Shown here piece after piece: positions 24,330 through 33,620 of a stretch of DNA of 64,000 nucleotides. The DNA comes from DATAJX01 sp964601735 (GTDB taxonomy: Bacteria; Pseudomonadota; Alphaproteobacteria; UBA2136; UBA6156). How positions within the stretch are numbered: position 1 is the stretch's first letter; each line of letters begins with the position of its first letter. The position numbers and the translations under genes were made by a program. The notes beneath the pieces were generated by a model. The model had not been told where the DNA came from. It did no database searches and worked only from the letters and a program-made list of their open reading frames with translations. Location: positions 1 through 64,000 of the forward strand of contig CAZROO010000003.1 of assembly GCA_964601735.1 (NCBI GenBank). Direction: 5' to 3'.

Positions 24330-25028
24330 TTACTTTTGCTTTGGCTTGAGGCCGAACCACGGCGCCATGGCCAGCGCCACCACGGTGCCCAGCGTGGCGC
24401 CTGCCACCACGTCGCCAAGGTAGTGTGGGGTGAGGGCGAGGAAGCGCGAGGCCGCCAGCAGCACCATAACGATGATGATGAGCCCCTTGCGCTCGGGGTA
24501 GGCCAGCAGCAGCAGGGTGCCGATGGCAAAGGTACTGGCGCTGTGCCCGCTGGGCCAGCTCATCAGGCTGGCCTTGAAGTGGCCGTGCTGCCAGATGGGA
24601 TGCAGCTCGCCGTAAGGCATGTGGTTGAAGAGCATTTCCTTGGGGCGAGGCCGGCCGACGGCGAGCTTGAGAACAATCGAGAGCAGCCCCGCCACCGCGA
24701 ACACCGGCAGTGTCCATAACCAGACATTGGTGCGACGGTCGAGCGACATCAGCGCAGCAAAAAGGCCCTCTTTATGACAGGTTTGTACCAACTTTGTGTC
24801 ACTTCCGCATCGTTTCAGCACCATGAGAATCCAAACACTTAGCGTCAGGATGATCTGCGTCCGGCCCAGTCCGAGCCATCCTAACCACCTGAAAATGTTA
24901 TTAAATCCCTGATCGTAATGGTCGGCCAGCCACAATTGCACGGCCAAATCGGCCCCACTACCCCACAAAATGAGGGAAAATCCTAAACCAAACAACAAGA
25001 TAAGCGTTTTTTGCGGCCACACACCCAT
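24330..25028 (-). CDS. PAP2-family membrane phosphatase
   Basis: A 232-residue membrane protein with the three PAP2 motifs: K-x6-RP (KLAVGRPRPKE), PSGHS (WPSGHSAST) and SR-x5-H-x3-D (SRFLALTPHYLGDVVAG). It removes phosphate from lipid phosphates at the periplasmic face; candidates are undecaprenyl pyrophosphate, phosphatidylglycerol phosphate or lipid A (LpxE/LpxF-like). It is co-directional with the ArnT-like gene and divergent from msbA with about 56 bases between, so shared regulation is possible. Confidence 0.88.
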   Translation of the reverse strand: MGVWPQKTLILLFGLGFSLILWGSGADLAVQLWLADHYDQGFNNIFRWLGWLGLGRTQIILTLSVWILMVLKRCGSDTKLVQTCHKEGLFAALMSLDRRTNVWLWTLPVFAVAGLLSIVLKLAVGRPRPKEMLFNHMPYGELHPIWQHGHFKASLMSWPSGHSASTFAIGTLLLLAYPERKGLIIIVMVLLAASRFLALTPHYLGDVVAGATLGTVVALAMAPWFGLKPKQK

Positions 25029-25084
25029 GCTTCTTTATAGCGCTACCCTTGCCCCCGCGCCACCACCCTGCTACACCGCCGCCT

Positions 25085-26836
25085 ATGGTAAGCAAAACCT
25101 ACCAATCGTGGCCGTTGATGAAGCGCGTGGCGACGAATTATCTATGGGTTTACAAGCGTGACCTGGCATGGGCTATGGCCGCTATGCTGGTAGTGGCGGG
25201 GGCGCTGTCACTCACTGCGCACCTGATACAGCCGTTGCTCGATAAAGGGTTGATTGACCGCAAAATCGGTGTGGTGAATACCATTGTGCTGTATGTGGTA
25301 GGGCTTACCATCATTCGCGGCATCGCCAGCTATTACCAGGCCTATTACATGGAAAGCATCGGCCAGCGCATCGTGGCCACCCTGCAGGAGCAGATGTATG
25401 CCCGCACCCTGCAACAAAGCCTGCAGTTTTTTGCCAAACACCCCACCGGCACGCTCACCAGCCGGTTTGTGTCCGACCTGCAGCGCCTCAAATATGCGGT
25501 AACGCAGATTTTCAGCACGGGCTTGCGTGATAGCGGTACCATCATCGGCCTGATTGCCAACATGATGATGCAGGACGTGAAGCTGACATTGCTGTCGATG
25601 ATGATTTTTCCGCTGTCGATCATTCCCATCAGCAAGTTTGGCCGGCTTACCCGCAAGTATTCGCGGGTGAACCAGGAAAGTACCGCGAGCCTGAGCCATC
25701 ACCTGGCGCAGACGATGCAGCACATCCGCCAGGTGCAGGGCTACACCATGGAGGCCGCCGAACGCCGCCGCATCAATGAGCGCATCCACGACGTGCTGGG
25801 CAGCACGCTCAAAGGCGTGCGGGTGCGCGCCCTGGGCAGCCCGGTGGTGGAGTTGGTGGGTATTGTGGCAATTGCCCTGTTGATTCTCTATGCTGGCCGA
25901 CGCATTACCGACGCCACGCTGAGCCCGGGGGCGTTTTTGAGTTTTGTGGCGTCGTTGCTGTTTGTGACGCGGCCCATCAAGGGGCTGACTAACCTCAACA
26001 ATAATTTGCAGGACGGTCTCGCCGCGGCGCAGCGCGCATTTGAACTGATTGATGCGCCGGCGACGCTCACTGACAAGCCAGGTGCCAAGGCCATCAAGGT
26101 CAGCAAGGGGGCTATCGCCTTTAAAAACGTAACGCTGGCCTACCCCGACGGTAGCGAGGCGTTACGCGATGTGAGCTTCAGCATTCCTGCCGGCAAGACT
26201 GCCGCCTTTGTGGGGCCAAGCGGCGCGGGCAAAACCAGCCTGCTTAACCTGTTGCCGCGATTTTACGATGTGAGCATGGGCAGCGTGAGTATTGACGGAC
26301 AGGAAATTGCCGATGTTACGTTGCAAAGCCTGCGCAGCCAGATGGCGCTGGTAACGCAGGATGTGGCGATTTTTGACGACACGATAGCCGCCAATATCGC
26401 CTATGGCAGCGTCCATGCCACGACGCAGCAAATCGAAGCCGCGGCCCGGGCCGCGGCGGCGCACGAGTTCATCGTCAGGCAGCCGCAGGGCTATAAAACC
26501 ATGCTGGGCGAAAACGGCTTCAAGCTTTCCGGCGGACAAAAGCAGCGCATCGCGCTGGCGCGGGCCCTGCTGAAGGATGCGCCGATTCTGCTGCTGGATG
26601 AAGCCACCGCCAGCCTCGATACCGCGTCGGAAAAGGCCATTCAGCAGACATTGGAAAAAGTGATGAAAGGCCGCACCACGCTGATGGTGGCGCACCGGCT
26701 TTCCACCATTGTAAATGCTGATACGATTTACGTGCTGGAGCATGGGCAGATTGCCGAACACGGCACGCACAAGCAGCTACTGGCCAAAAAGGGCCTTTAT
26801 GCCAAGCTCTGGCGCTTACAGGCTCATGAGGGCTAG
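25085..26836 (+). CDS. msbA: MsbA-type lipid A/phospholipid ABC exporter
   Basis: A 583-residue half-transporter: six transmembrane helices over about residues 1-310, then an ATPase domain with Walker A GPSGAGKTS, signature LSGGQKQRIALARAL and Walker B ILLLDEATASLD. The homodimer flips core-lipid A across the inner membrane. waaA and lpxK follow 0.7 kb downstream, supporting MsbA over a general exporter. The ATG at 25085 starts at the family N-terminus; a frame to 25049 adds 12 proline-rich residues. Confidence 0.9.
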   Translation: MVSKTYQSWPLMKRVATNYLWVYKRDLAWAMAAMLVVAGALSLTAHLIQPLLDKGLIDRKIGVVNTIVLYVVGLTIIRGIASYYQAYYMESIGQRIVATLQEQMYARTLQQSLQFFAKHPTGTLTSRFVSDLQRLKYAVTQIFSTGLRDSGTIIGLIANMMMQDVKLTLLSMMIFPLSIIPISKFGRLTRKYSRVNQESTASLSHHLAQTMQHIRQVQGYTMEAAERRRINERIHDVLGSTLKGVRVRALGSPVVELVGIVAIALLILYAGRRITDATLSPGAFLSFVASLLFVTRPIKGLTNLNNNLQDGLAAAQRAFELIDAPATLTDKPGAKAIKVSKGAIAFKNVTLAYPDGSEALRDVSFSIPAGKTAAFVGPSGAGKTSLLNLLPRFYDVSMGSVSIDGQEIADVTLQSLRSQMALVTQDVAIFDDTIAANIAYGSVHATTQQIEAAARAAAAHEFIVRQPQGYKTMLGENGFKLSGGQKQRIALARALLKDAPILLLDEATASLDTASEKAIQQTLEKVMKGRTTLMVAHRLSTIVNADTIYVLEHGQIAEHGTHKQLLAKKGLYAKLWRLQAHEG

Positions 26837-26870
26837 CCTCCTGAAAGAGTGCCTGCGGCGCAGGCCTTGC

Positions 26871-26890
26871 CCCCTTGCCGGGGATTTTTT
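26871..26890 (+). terminator. msbA terminator
   Basis: CCCC / GGGG stem (with a preceding GCCTGCGGCGCAGGC hairpin) followed by ATTTTTTC. Confidence 0.6.
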
Positions 26891-26927
26891 CTGTTATATT
26901 TCAATACCCAATGAAAGGATAAGACTT

Positions 26928-27479
26928 ATGGCTTCACGTAAATCGGTTAAGTTGAAAAGCCTGAAACAATCTGCTGCCAAGGCTGGCGGTAATGCGCCGA
27001 TGCACCTACACGGCGAAAATTGCACGGCGTGCGGTCCCACCTTGTACGGTTGCCATATCGCCGGGTTGTTCCGTGACAAAAAAATGTGGCTGATGGTGAT
27101 TGCCGCGATTGTGGTGGTGAACGTGTTCCAGGTGCTCTGGAACAGCCAGGTGATGATGGCCGACTATGTGGCTACCGCCAATCTGTGGCGCCCGTTCGAC
27201 CAGATGGATTTTAACCTGATTTACGGCGCCAATACGTTGGTCGGGTTCTTCTATGCCATCCTCTTCAGGCTTATGTACCGGGGCAGTGGCGTTGTCGAAG
27301 GTCTTAAAGACGGTATGGTGATGGCCGCGCCGCTGGCGGTGTACAGTGGCATGATTACCCATGCCACCCAGCCGTTGCCCGCACACCTTAGCCAGATGTG
27401 GGCTGCCGGACATTTGCTGCAAGGCGCGCTGGTGGGCCTGGTGCTCAGCTTTGTTGCCCGCTGTGGCTGTAAAAAGTAG
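26928..27479 (+). CDS. Membrane protein of unknown function
   Basis: A 183-residue protein with a basic, hydrophilic N-terminus containing a cysteine cluster (ENCTACGPTLYGCH, about residues 31-44), then about four hydrophobic segments (near 50-70, 95-115, 125-145 and 155-178) and a terminal RCGCKK. The N-terminal cysteines could bind metal, but the pattern matches no family I know. It lies between msbA and waaA with its own hairpins on both sides. Confidence 0.6.
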   Translation: MASRKSVKLKSLKQSAAKAGGNAPMHLHGENCTACGPTLYGCHIAGLFRDKKMWLMVIAAIVVVNVFQVLWNSQVMMADYVATANLWRPFDQMDFNLIYGANTLVGFFYAILFRLMYRGSGVVEGLKDGMVMAAPLAVYSGMITHATQPLPAHLSQMWAAGHLLQGALVGLVLSFVARCGCKK

Positions 27480-27509
27480 CCGCTTAACAAACCGGCGCCT
27501 TATTTTACG

Positions 27510-27537
27510 GGGGGTGGACAACACGATTTCCACCCCC
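27510..27537 (+). terminator. Hairpin after the unknown membrane protein gene
   Basis: GGGGGTGGA / TCCACCCCC perfect stem with a 10-base loop, without a clear T-tract. It is 18 bases before the waaA start, so it may instead affect waaA translation. Confidence 0.45.
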
Positions 27538-27555
27538 TAGGTTGCCTTTATTCTC

Positions 27556-28833
27556 ATGCTTACTGTTTATCGCGCACTTCATTACGTCTTGGCTCCGTTT
27601 CTGGCGGTATGGATGGGTATGCGCCGCCTGCGCGGTCGTGAAGACCCCGCGCGGTTCGATGAACGCCGCGGCATTCCCAGCGCGGCGCGGCCGGAAGGCA
27701 AACTATTGTGGGTGCATGGCGCCAGCGCGGGGGAAAGCCTGAGCACCCTCAGCGTCCTTCACCATTTGCGTGCACTGCGGCCGGACATCAACGTGTTGTT
27801 CACCACCGGCACGCGCTCCGGCATGCAGGTGCTCACCGCGCGTGCGCCCTCGCTCCCCGGCACCGGCAAAACGCTGGTGCAATACGTGCCGATTGATACA
27901 CCGTGGGCCACCAGCCGCTTCATGGCGCACTGGAAGCCGGATATCAGCGTGTTCACAGAATCTGATTTCTGGCCGGAACTGCTCTCGAAGGCGCCCAACC
28001 CGATTCTGCTCAACGGCCGCATCTCCAACCGTTCGTGGCCCAAGTACAAGCGTTATCGCTGGTTCTTCAAGCCGCTTATCTCGCGCTTTGTACATATTTT
28101 GGCGCAACGCCCGGTGGACGTGGAACGGCTTAAGTACCTGGGTGCCAAAAACGTGAGTATCGGCGGCAACCTCAAGTTCGATGCCGAGCCGCTGCCGGTA
28201 GACAATCACCAGTTGGCCAAGCTGCAGGCGGCGATTGGCGGCCGCCCCACATTGGTAGTAGCCAGTACCCACCCGGGTGAAGAGGAAGAGGCGGCTAAAA
28301 TCCACCTGCAACTGCGCACGACGGTGCCGGATTTGCTGACCATTATTGTGCCGCGCCACCCTCACCGTGGTACGCAGGCTACCAACGATTTGCACCGCCA
28401 TGTGCGTTTCATCCACCGCCGCGGCATTGGCCAGATGCCCAAAAAATCGGGCCCGACGCCGACCGATATTTACGTGGCGGATACGATGGGCGAGCTAGGC
28501 ATGTGGTACCGGCTCGCCCATGTGGCGGTGATTGGCGGCACGCTGCTGAAGTATGGTGGTCATAACCCCATCGAGCCGCTCAAGCTGCAGGCACCGACAA
28601 TTGCCGGGCCGCATTTTTACAACTTTGACGACATGGTGCCGGGGCTGGTGGATGCCGGTGTTCTGGCGGTTGCCCCCAGCCTGGCGCAAATGGCGCAAAT
28701 GCTGAAGCTGTGGCTGACCAACCCCGACCTGCTCAACCAGGTGCGCGGCAAAATCGCCGGCACCATGCCCGCCATCGGCGGGGCGTCTTATACCGCGGCC
28801 ACGCTGCTTTCGGGGTATCTGGAGAAGCTTTAA
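27556..28833 (+). CDS. waaA: 3-deoxy-D-manno-octulosonic acid transferase (Kdo transferase)
   Basis: A 425-residue GT30 enzyme that adds Kdo from CMP-Kdo to lipid IVA. The N-terminal domain shows LLWVHGASAGESLS, with the catalytic glutamate in G-A-S-x-G-E, and TESDFWPELL; the C-terminal domain shows VASTHPGEEE and the donor-binding GGTLLKYGGHNPIEPL. An N-terminal hydrophobic helix anchors it to the inner membrane. The stop overlaps the lpxK start as TAATG, a translationally coupled pair. Confidence 0.95.
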   Translation: MLTVYRALHYVLAPFLAVWMGMRRLRGREDPARFDERRGIPSAARPEGKLLWVHGASAGESLSTLSVLHHLRALRPDINVLFTTGTRSGMQVLTARAPSLPGTGKTLVQYVPIDTPWATSRFMAHWKPDISVFTESDFWPELLSKAPNPILLNGRISNRSWPKYKRYRWFFKPLISRFVHILAQRPVDVERLKYLGAKNVSIGGNLKFDAEPLPVDNHQLAKLQAAIGGRPTLVVASTHPGEEEEAAKIHLQLRTTVPDLLTIIVPRHPHRGTQATNDLHRHVRFIHRRGIGQMPKKSGPTPTDIYVADTMGELGMWYRLAHVAVIGGTLLKYGGHNPIEPLKLQAPTIAGPHFYNFDDMVPGLVDAGVLAVAPSLAQMAQMLKLWLTNPDLLNQVRGKIAGTMPAIGGASYTAATLLSGYLEKL

Positions 28834-29822
28834 TGCCGCAGGCGCCAGGCTTTTGGTACCAATCCGCCGGTTTGGCTTCCTGGTTACTTTCGCCTCTGGC
28901 GCTGGCCTATCGCGGTGCCAGCCTGGCGCAGGCCTGGTTGCGGGGGCAAGGCGTTTATTATGCCGGGGTGCCGGTCATCAGTGTCGGCAATATTACCGTC
29001 GGCGGCAGTGGCAAAACGCCGCTGGTGGAAGCATTGGCCAAACATTATGCCGCCAAGGGGTATGCAGTGGCGGTTGTCGGCAGCGGTTACGGTGCGCATG
29101 AAAAGCAATGGCCGGTGCGGGTAGAGCCTTTCAACCACAGCGCCTGGCAGGTAGGGGATGAAGCCCTGATGCTGGCCAGAAACCTACGCCATGCCAGTGT
29201 GGTGGTGTGGATAGCCGCCAATCGGCAGGTTGCCGTCCGGCGTGCGGAAGAGGCGGGTGCGACGTTGATTATTCTGGACGACGGCTTCCACCGCCGCGAT
29301 ATTGCCCGCACCGCCGATGTGGTAGTGGTGGATGGCCCGCGTGGTTTCGGCAATGGCTTCATGCTACCTGCTGGGCCTCTGCGTGAGCCGGTGCGCGGGC
29401 TCAAGCGCGCCAGTTTTGCGGTCGTGATGGATGAACCCGCCGGGCAGTTGAACCAATGGTACGGCGTGAGCGCCTACCGGCTGACGCTGACGCCGGAGAA
29501 ATGGCAGATTGAAGCGTTGCGCGGTAAGCGATTGGTGGCGTTTGCGGGCCTGGGTAACCCGGACAAGTTTTTTGCCATGCTGCGGCATTACGGTTTGAAC
29601 GTGGTGGAAGAGGTACCGTTTGCCGACCACTATGAATATGGGGCACGGGATATCACTGACCTGAACGAACTGGCGCAGCGGCTTAATGCTACGCTGGTGA
29701 CGACGGCGAAAGATGCCGCCAAGCTGCCGCAGGGCTTTGCCGAGGTTGTTACCGTGAGTGCCAGGGGTGCCGACTGGACGGCGATTATCGCCGACCTGGA
29801 TGCGCGGATGGAGAAAGAATAA
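28833..29822 (+). CDS. lpxK: Tetraacyldisaccharide 4'-kinase
   Basis: A 329-residue P-loop kinase phosphorylating the 4' position of the lipid A disaccharide. An N-terminal hydrophobic helix is followed by the Walker A motif SVGNITVGGSGKTPLVE (about residues 50-66), LDDGFHRRDIART, and VVVDGPRGFGNG. Length is as expected. It is coupled to waaA and is the last gene of the plus-strand envelope set; a long minus-strand operon ends 2 bases after it. Confidence 0.95.
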   Translation: MPQAPGFWYQSAGLASWLLSPLALAYRGASLAQAWLRGQGVYYAGVPVISVGNITVGGSGKTPLVEALAKHYAAKGYAVAVVGSGYGAHEKQWPVRVEPFNHSAWQVGDEALMLARNLRHASVVVWIAANRQVAVRRAEEAGATLIILDDGFHRRDIARTADVVVVDGPRGFGNGFMLPAGPLREPVRGLKRASFAVVMDEPAGQLNQWYGVSAYRLTLTPEKWQIEALRGKRLVAFAGLGNPDKFFAMLRHYGLNVVEEVPFADHYEYGARDITDLNELAQRLNATLVTTAKDAAKLPQGFAEVVTVSARGADWTAIIADLDARMEKE

Positions 29823-29824
29823 TT

Positions 29825-30265
29825 CTATTTGGCGCCAAGGCCAGAGTGCCCGCGCTCTGTCGATTTCCAGAAGTACACCAGGGCGCGGTCGATGCCGAAC
29901 AGCAGAAGGCCGATGATGATGCCACCGATGGTGTAAACCAGCGGGCCGTGACCCACGTAACACCCGATGGCGGCGGCAAAGAAATACGGCCAGAGTTTTG
30001 AGACCGCCATGCCCAGGCCCAGCAGTAGCCCCAGCTTCAGGCCATCCACCAGGCCGCCCGCGGCAATGCCAATAAGGATGCCGCCGCACAGGTGCATGCT
30101 GCACCAGAAGGCCGGAACAACCAGCACGGCGGCGGCCACGGCGTAATAAATATAAGGATGAATACCGTAGCCGTACCCAGCGCCATTGTTGGCGTACATG
30201 TTGGCCACAAGCGCCGCCACCAGCAGGGCTACCGTGGCGCGAAACGTCCAGTAAATGCCTTTCAA
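29825..30265 (-). CDS. Small polytopic membrane protein
   Basis: A 146-residue protein with about four to five hydrophobic helices and many glycines (GGILIGIAAGGLVDGLKLGL). The only start that fits the frame is TTG at complement 30263-30265, which overlaps the upstream TGA stop as TTGA, so it is likely translated by coupling. No family recognised. Last gene of the long minus-strand operon. Confidence 0.6.
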   Translation of the reverse strand: MKGIYWTFRATVALLVAALVANMYANNGAGYGYGIHPYIYYAVAAAVLVVPAFWCSMHLCGGILIGIAAGGLVDGLKLGLLLGLGMAVSKLWPYFFAAAIGCYVGHGPLVYTIGGIIIGLLLFGIDRALVYFWKSTERGHSGLGAK

Positions 30266-32271
30266 GGTGTTGTGCTTTCGTCTTGGTTCACCAGTAGAAT
30301 AGGATCAATCGCCATATTTTGCCAGTAGGCGCCCCAATGCAGGTGCGGCCCCGTGCTGCGGCCGGTGGTGCCGACCTTGCCGATGAGCCGGCCGCGTTTG
30401 ACCTTGTCGCCGGGCTTTACGTTCATGGCCGAGAGGTGGGCGTAAATGGTGAACAGTCGGTCGCCATGGTCGATGATGACAAGGTTGCCGTTGAAGAAGG
30501 TCATCTCGGCCAGCGTCACCACCCCGGCGGCGGGGGCATAAATGGGCGTGCCGCGCGGCACGGCAAAATCATGGCCCTTGTGCCAGCTGCGTTCTTCGCC
30601 GCCGTAGAGGCGGCGGCTGCCGTACACGCCGGTGGTGGGTGTGGGCTGGTGAATGGGGCGTTCAAAGGGTTTTTCAAAGGCGGTAAGGCTGGATGCCATG
30701 CTGCGGGCCGCGATAATGTGCGCGGTATCAATTTTAGCCTGCTTCAGTTCTTCCGGGCCGGGGTTGACGGTTTTGGGCGGTACACCGACGACGTTCTGTA
30801 CTTTGTAGGTGCGTTCGGTCAGCGTCAGCGGCAGCGTGTCGCAGGTCTTTCCTTCACAAGCTTTAAGTATGGCATTGGCGGGTTCAAAGCGGTCGAAGCC
30901 AATGAAGAAACGGCCGTCGGGGTTCACATTCACTTCCTTGCCGTGGAAGTACACTTTGGTGCCGTCTGCCACTTGGCCGATAAAAAAGCCGCCTTGCTGC
31001 AAGGCGCTGCGCACCTGTTTGACCACTGGTTTAATTTGGGGCGCGGCCCAGGCCGATGCCGCGAACATAATGGCCAGCGCCAGCGATTGCGCCACCACGC
31101 GGCGGGTGCCGTCGGCAAAGCGCAGGTTCAGTTCACCCACCGCCTCGGCCACGTGTTTGACCGTATGGCCGTAGATGGTCGACACATGGGCATAGCCGCG
31201 GGCCAGCGGCGTTTCGGGGTTACTGGCGAGCAGGAGGCGGTGCATGGCGTCGAGTCTTTCGTTAGCGAAACGCAGCAGGGTGGGGCCGAGTGGAGTGAGG
31301 CGTTGCTGGAACATATGGAGCTGCTCATGCGCGGCGCGGAGCTGCTTTTGCGGCGCGGGTAACAGGCGTTGCAGGCCGCCGAGTTTTTCCCATGAGAATT
31401 GCAGGCGGTTGCGGGTGTCGCGCAGCAGCCAGGCGGCGTAGCCGTTGAGTTCGGCCAGCAGGTCGCTGCGCACCGGCACGGCCAGCTCGGCGGCGGCGCT
31501 GGGCGTGGGGGCGCGCAGGTCGGCGGCGAAGTCGCATAGCGTAACGTCGGGTTCGTGGCCAACGCCACTGATAACCGGGATGGTGCTGGCGGCTACAGCG
31601 CGTACCAGGCGCTCATCATTGAAGGCCATCAGATCTTCGAGGCTGCCGCCGCCACGCGCGACGATGAGAACGTCGGGTCGTCGGCTTTCCGGTAGCGCAT
31701 TGAAACCCTGCACGGCGGCGGCAATTTCGGCTGCTGCGGGCATGCCTTGCACCGCCACTGGCCATAGCACCACATGGCGCGGGCAGCGATCGGCAATGCG
31801 GTGGAGCATGTCGCGGATAACGGCGCCGGTGGGCGAGGTGACGATGCCGATACGGCGCGGCAGGCGCGGAATCGGTTTTTTCCTTGCCGTATCGAACAAT
31901 CCTTCGGCAATGAGTTTCTGTTTCAGTTCCTCGAGTTTGGCAAGCAGGGCACCGACGCCCGCGACCTCGATTTTATCCAGCACCAAACTGTATTTGCTGT
32001 TGTAAGCGTTGAATCGGCCGTAAGCAACCACCTGCGTACCGGGTTCGGGTGGCACCACGCCGCGCGCCAGGTTACCGCGCCAGATGATGAGGTCGAGGGT
32101 GCTCTTGCCGTCGCGCAAGCTGCCATACCAGTGGCCGCTGGTATGGAGCTTGCCTTGAAGTTCGCCGGTTACCGCCACGCGCTCGATGGCGTCGAAATGT
32201 GCCTGGATGAGCGTGGTGGCCTCGCTGACGCTGAGCGTGGGTTGCTCGACGACGCGTCGCCCTTCAGGCAT
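30262..32271 (-). CDS. xseA: Exonuclease VII large subunit fused to an M23 peptidase
   Basis: One uninterrupted 669-residue frame. Residues 1-389 are a full-length XseA: OB-fold (about 10-103), RRIGIVTSPTGAVIRDML, VARGGGSLEDLMAFNDE and SGVGHEPDVTLCDFAADLRA. Residues 393-409 are a textbook signal peptide ending AWA-A; the rest ends in an M23 domain with HKGHD (H567/D568), YAHL (H612) and HLHW (H643/H645) zinc ligands. XseA acts in the cytoplasm and M23 peptidases cut peptidoglycan or crosslink peptides outside, so a single chain is topologically odd. Two GTG codons (complement 31093-31098) could start the M23 part separately. The XseA start overlaps the upstream stop as TAATG. Confidence 0.85.
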   Translation of the reverse strand: MPEGRRVVEQPTLSVSEATTLIQAHFDAIERVAVTGELQGKLHTSGHWYGSLRDGKSTLDLIIWRGNLARGVVPPEPGTQVVAYGRFNAYNSKYSLVLDKIEVAGVGALLAKLEELKQKLIAEGLFDTARKKPIPRLPRRIGIVTSPTGAVIRDMLHRIADRCPRHVVLWPVAVQGMPAAAEIAAAVQGFNALPESRRPDVLIVARGGGSLEDLMAFNDERLVRAVAASTIPVISGVGHEPDVTLCDFAADLRAPTPSAAAELAVPVRSDLLAELNGYAAWLLRDTRNRLQFSWEKLGGLQRLLPAPQKQLRAAHEQLHMFQQRLTPLGPTLLRFANERLDAMHRLLLASNPETPLARGYAHVSTIYGHTVKHVAEAVGELNLRFADGTRRVVAQSLALAIMFAASAWAAPQIKPVVKQVRSALQQGGFFIGQVADGTKVYFHGKEVNVNPDGRFFIGFDRFEPANAILKACEGKTCDTLPLTLTERTYKVQNVVGVPPKTVNPGPEELKQAKIDTAHIIAARSMASSLTAFEKPFERPIHQPTPTTGVYGSRRLYGGEERSWHKGHDFAVPRGTPIYAPAAGVVTLAEMTFFNGNLVIIDHGDRLFTIYAHLSAMNVKPGDKVKRGRLIGKVGTTGRSTGPHLHWGAYWQNMAIDPILLVNQDESTTP

Positions 32272-33596
32272 TATTTGGCCTTAAGGGCAGCGCCGTCGCC
32301 AACGACGACCAACGCCATATTATCCGGATGAATATAAGTTTTTGCGACGCGTTGAAGGTCTTGCGGCTTGACCGCGCGGACGCGGGCGACCCAGTTCTTC
32401 ATATAATCGGCACCGAGGTTTTCCATCTGCATCAGGCTCAGGTAGCTGAGGATCTTCTGGTTGGTGTCGGTGCGCAGCGGGAATGAGCCGGTGAGATAAT
32501 CGACCACGTCGTTGAACTCATGTTGCCCGGGCACGGTGGTACGCATGCGTTCGACTTCGGTGCGAATGAGGTCGAGCGCCTGCTGAACGGTGGCATTGCC
32601 GGTTTCCACGCTAATCAGCCACTCGCCGCTGCCGGGCAGCGGGTAGTTGGCGCTGCGCACGCCGTAGGCCAGGCCGTGTTCTTCGCGCACGCTTTTGTAT
32701 AGGCGGCTGGTGAGTACGCCGCCGCCGAGCAGTTCATTCATCACCAACATGTTCCAGAAATCCGGGTGCTGGCGTGGAATACCGAGGTGGCCGAGCATGA
32801 CGCTCGCCTGCGGGGTGTCTTTTTGAATATGCACCGGCACGGTATTCGCAATTTTTGTTACGGTGGCCTGGTCGGCGTTTTTACCCGTGCCCGCCGGTAG
32901 GCCTGCGAGGGCGGTATCGACCAGCTTCTCAATTTCTGCCGGGGTGGTATCGCCCACCACGCTCACCACCATGTTGGCGCGGCTAAAATTCTTTTGCCAG
33001 TAGGCTCGGGTCATAGCCTCATCCAGCTTGGCCACGCTGGCGAGCGTACCGTTGGAAGGATGTGCGTATGGGTGGGTGCCGAAAATAGCTTTGTCAAACG
33101 CGCGGTTGGCGACCACGCCGGGATTTTCCTCGCCACGTTTGATGCCTGAAAGGATGGCGGTGCGGACGCGGATGAGGGCATCGGCATCAAACCGTGGGTT
33201 TTGCAGCGCCTGACCGAGCAGGTCGAAAGCTTTTTGCTTGTTGTCCACCAGTGTGTCCATAGTCACGTTGATGTCGGTGGTATCGGCGGTGGCACCAAAG
33301 CGTGCGCCGATGTCGTCCAGCGCCTCTTTAAACGCCGTGGCGTCGAGCTTGCCTGCACCCTCGTCCAGCAGGCTGGCGGTGAGGTTGGCTAGGCCTTCCT
33401 GCCCGGCGGGATCGTAGGCGCTGCCGGCGCGGAAGTCGATTTCGACCGAGATGATGGGGATTTGGTGGCTCTCGACCAGCCACACGGTGATGCCCGCCGG
33501 CGTTTTGAGTTGCTGGATGTTGGGTTGCGCCATGATGTTTCCTATCGTCAATACGGTGAGAGCCAGGGTGAGGCTAAGGTGGTGAATGATTTTCAT
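32271..33596 (-). CDS. M16 peptidase-like protein lacking the zinc site
   Basis: About 441 residues with a signal peptide (ending GNIMAQ) and two M16 half-domains. Where active M16 enzymes have H-x2-E-H, this has GLANLTASLLDEG, so both histidines and the first glutamate are lost. The second half keeps the substrate-binding region LYKSVREEHGLAYGVRS. Such inactive chains pair with an active M16 subunit in heterodimers; the active one is encoded 1.8 kb upstream in the same operon. An ATG 15 bases earlier (33611) is possible. Confidence 0.87.
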   Translation of the reverse strand: MKIIHHLSLTLALTVLTIGNIMAQPNIQQLKTPAGITVWLVESHQIPIISVEIDFRAGSAYDPAGQEGLANLTASLLDEGAGKLDATAFKEALDDIGARFGATADTTDINVTMDTLVDNKQKAFDLLGQALQNPRFDADALIRVRTAILSGIKRGEENPGVVANRAFDKAIFGTHPYAHPSNGTLASVAKLDEAMTRAYWQKNFSRANMVVSVVGDTTPAEIEKLVDTALAGLPAGTGKNADQATVTKIANTVPVHIQKDTPQASVMLGHLGIPRQHPDFWNMLVMNELLGGGVLTSRLYKSVREEHGLAYGVRSANYPLPGSGEWLISVETGNATVQQALDLIRTEVERMRTTVPGQHEFNDVVDYLTGSFPLRTDTNQKILSYLSLMQMENLGADYMKNWVARVRAVKPQDLQRVAKTYIHPDNMALVVVGDGAALKAK

Positions 33597-33620
33597 GCTT
33601 TTTATCCCCATGCCTTTATA

